A DNA stretch of 6,210 nt. Origin: Coriobacteriales bacterium (GTDB lineage Bacteria > Actinomycetota > Coriobacteriia > Coriobacteriales > QAMH01). Position 1 is the stretch's first letter, and each line of letters starts with the position of its first letter. The stretch spans positions 1 through 6,210 of the forward strand of contig JAKSUU010000064.1 of NCBI GenBank assembly GCA_024408695.1. Direction: 5' to 3'. The notes below the pieces were generated by a model. That model was given only the letters and a program-made list of their open reading frames with translations. It searched no databases and was not told where the DNA came from. Below are positions 4,818 to 6,210 of the stretch, one piece after another. A program made the position numbers and the translations under genes.

Positions 4818-6210
4818 TTAGTTATTTAATAATGCGTTAGCCTCTTCTTGAAGTTTGGCTTCAACATCTTCTTTTGCTTCGGTTGGTGTTTGTGCTGGTG
4901 CGTTAATCATTCTGCTTAAAGATGTGTCCTCTGAAAATGTAGTGGCATTATAGCAAAATAGAACATTGATTACACTGTTTGAGCTAATTAAATCGTTAAG
5001 ATTGCCAGTATAATAGCGTGGGTCAACAACTAAGATTTTATCAAAGTCGCCTATCATAAATGGAATAAAACAATTTGCATAAGAATCTTTAATAATTAAA
5101 AGTGTTCCGCGTTTGGCATTAGAGTAGTTATCAATTTGAATTAACGGGTGGTTTCCACCAAAAAATACTTGATATGCGTCTTTTTTATCTAATGCCGATG
5201 ATACGAAAGGAGATATTTGTTTGTCTTTGTCTTCAACATAAGTTACAAAACTTGGAGTTTCAACATCGCTTCTCATAAATATATGTAATTCTTCTGTGCC
5301 ACTTAGCAGATAGCCACCTTCTGAAGCTAGAGATCCTTGGAATGTATTAGATACGAGCATATCTTCATATTTTTTGTCTGTAGCCTCGGTTATTCCCATT
5401 TGACTTGCACATTGCAAATATGCTAGATAAGCGCCTTGTGATGTCCAGTGGTGATCAAATTTATAATAGATTTGGTCATCTTTGTTATCCATAAAAGTGT
5501 CCCATAGCTCTATTGGGGTGATACCAGCTTGTTTAAATTGGGAATTTATAGTGTCTAAATATTCTTTTTGATTTGATGGAAGGGCATAATCTGGAATTTT
5601 GTCCTCGTTTATTCCAGCAGCCGTTGGGGCAATTAGCGCATATGTTTTAAGATCTTGGTGTTCTGCTTTAAATTTAAGAATGGCATCGACTGGCGTGTTG
5701 TCGCTAGGTTTTGTAAATTTTTGTATTAAGCTTGAGTCAGAACAATGATAAACACCATTGTTTTCGATCCTTCCAGTTAATTGCATAACAAAAGTGTTAA
5801 TTGTAACCCATAGGTTTCTAAGTGGAAATTGATCTTCAACATATGTTTGGTAATCATCTTGCAAAGTTCCAGATAGGTAACTATCAAGACTTATGGTAGG
5901 GAATTCTTGTAGCGGGCGGTTTTCAGTTTCTGAAAAATTGCTATCTGGAATCAATATACTTGTAACTAGTAAAACTGCAATTAATGATAGAAAAGTTATT
6001 CCTACAACGGTTCCATGTCTTTTTCTTTTGGTGCGTCTAGGTGGTCTTTCGCCTGAAGTATTGACTGAACGCGCATTGCTTAGTTTTCTATTTGTGACGC
6101 TGCTGTATTCAGAACTATTTTCTATTTCATCTAGCTTTTCGAAGTCTAGTGTAGATTCAGCTTGGTTATGATGTGTTGCGAAATTATCATTTTGTGGTTC
6201 TATTTGAGGA
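4818..6210 (-). CDS. DHHW family protein (SGNH/AlgJ-AlgX-like), membrane-anchored; 5' end outside window
   Basis: 463 residues are visible and the reading frame is still open at the last base, so the true start lies beyond the right edge. The TTG at 5954 is internal: the 85 codons upstream of it contain no stop and no ATG, GTG or TTG, and code for an acidic tail, a basic block (RPPRRTKRKRH, residues 55-65) and a transmembrane helix (about 66-86). The protein is thus a type II membrane protein with the enzyme domain outside. That domain opens with the family's ENRPL..P (from residue 96), then D-x-FP-x-R and NNGVYH. It carries the name-giving DHHW (codons 5456-5445) and the KDSYAN block with the likely nucleophile Ser (5084-5082). 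By analogy with AlgX/AlgJ, the second His of DHHW, its Asp and this Ser would form the catalytic triad. Relatives O-acetylate cell-surface polysaccharides, usually with an MBOAT acyltransferase; none is visible here, and the substrate is unknown. Confidence 0.86.
   Translation of the reverse strand, partial: PQIEPQNDNFATHHNQAESTLDFEKLDEIENSSEYSSVTNRKLSNARSVNTSGERPPRRTKRKRHGTVVGITFLSLIAVLLVTSILIPDSNFSETENRPLQEFPTISLDSYLSGTLQDDYQTYVEDQFPLRNLWVTINTFVMQLTGRIENNGVYHCSDSSLIQKFTKPSDNTPVDAILKFKAEHQDLKTYALIAPTAAGINEDKIPDYALPSNQKEYLDTINSQFKQAGITPIELWDTFMDNKDDQIYYKFDHHWTSQGAYLAYLQCASQMGITEATDKKYEDMLVSNTFQGSLASEGGYLLSGTEELHIFMRSDVETPSFVTYVEDKDKQISPFVSSALDKKDAYQVFFGGNHPLIQIDNYSNAKRGTLLIIKDSYANCFIPFMIGDFDKILVVDPRYYTGNLNDLISSNSVINVLFCYNATTFSEDTSLSRMINAPAQTPTEAKEDVEAKLQEEANALLNN

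Noticed and set aside
5893..6171. Plus-strand 92-codon open frame
   Set aside because: It is antisense to the N-terminal part of the DHHW gene, which has strong family motifs.
1..6210. CRISPR array, insertion sequence or phage element
   Set aside because: No spaced direct repeats, transposase, integrase or terminal inverted repeats were seen anywhere in the window.

Overview
The window is AT-rich bacterial DNA, by eye in the mid-30s % GC. It most likely comes from a Gram-positive (monoderm) organism. The evidence is a lipoprotein with a lipobox, a large surface protein held by one C-terminal membrane helix with a basic stop-transfer tail, and a DHHW-family protein, a family common in Bacillota and some Actinomycetota. 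Two C34 tRNAs, tRNA-Gln(CUG) and tRNA-Glu(CUC), and one apparently leaderless gene hint at an AT-rich actinobacterial (coriobacterial-type) or unusual Bacillota host. This is inference; no gene here fixes the taxon.

Left part (1-1740): a small Cys-containing ORF on the minus strand appears frameshifted (126-354). It diverges from a YhbS-like GNAT acetyltransferase on the plus strand (475-1074), whose -10 box lies so close to the ATG that the mRNA is probably leaderless. A short lipoprotein of unknown function (1218-1694) follows with its own strong Shine-Dalgarno and a candidate terminator. Positions 1-125 hold no gene I can support.

Middle (1741-2148): about 400 bases without a supportable gene. 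It holds a terminator-like hairpin downstream of tRNA-Glu and one short open stretch that might be gene debris.

Right part (2149-6210): everything is on the minus strand, in the transcription order DHHW protein, tRNA-Gln, 785-aa surface protein, tRNA-Glu. The DHHW gene runs off the right edge, and its N-terminal part, including the transmembrane anchor, is readable up to the last base. tRNA-Gln has a TATAAT box just upstream and sits only 26 bases before the ATG of the 785-aa gene. The two are therefore probably co-transcribed, and tRNA processing would set the 5' end of the mRNA. The 785-aa protein has a signal peptide, an N-terminal helical part with a textbook heptad repeat, a long extracellular region and a glycine-rich C-terminal membrane helix; I do not recognise its family. 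The two membrane proteins suggest a cell-surface locus, but nothing visible shows that they work together.
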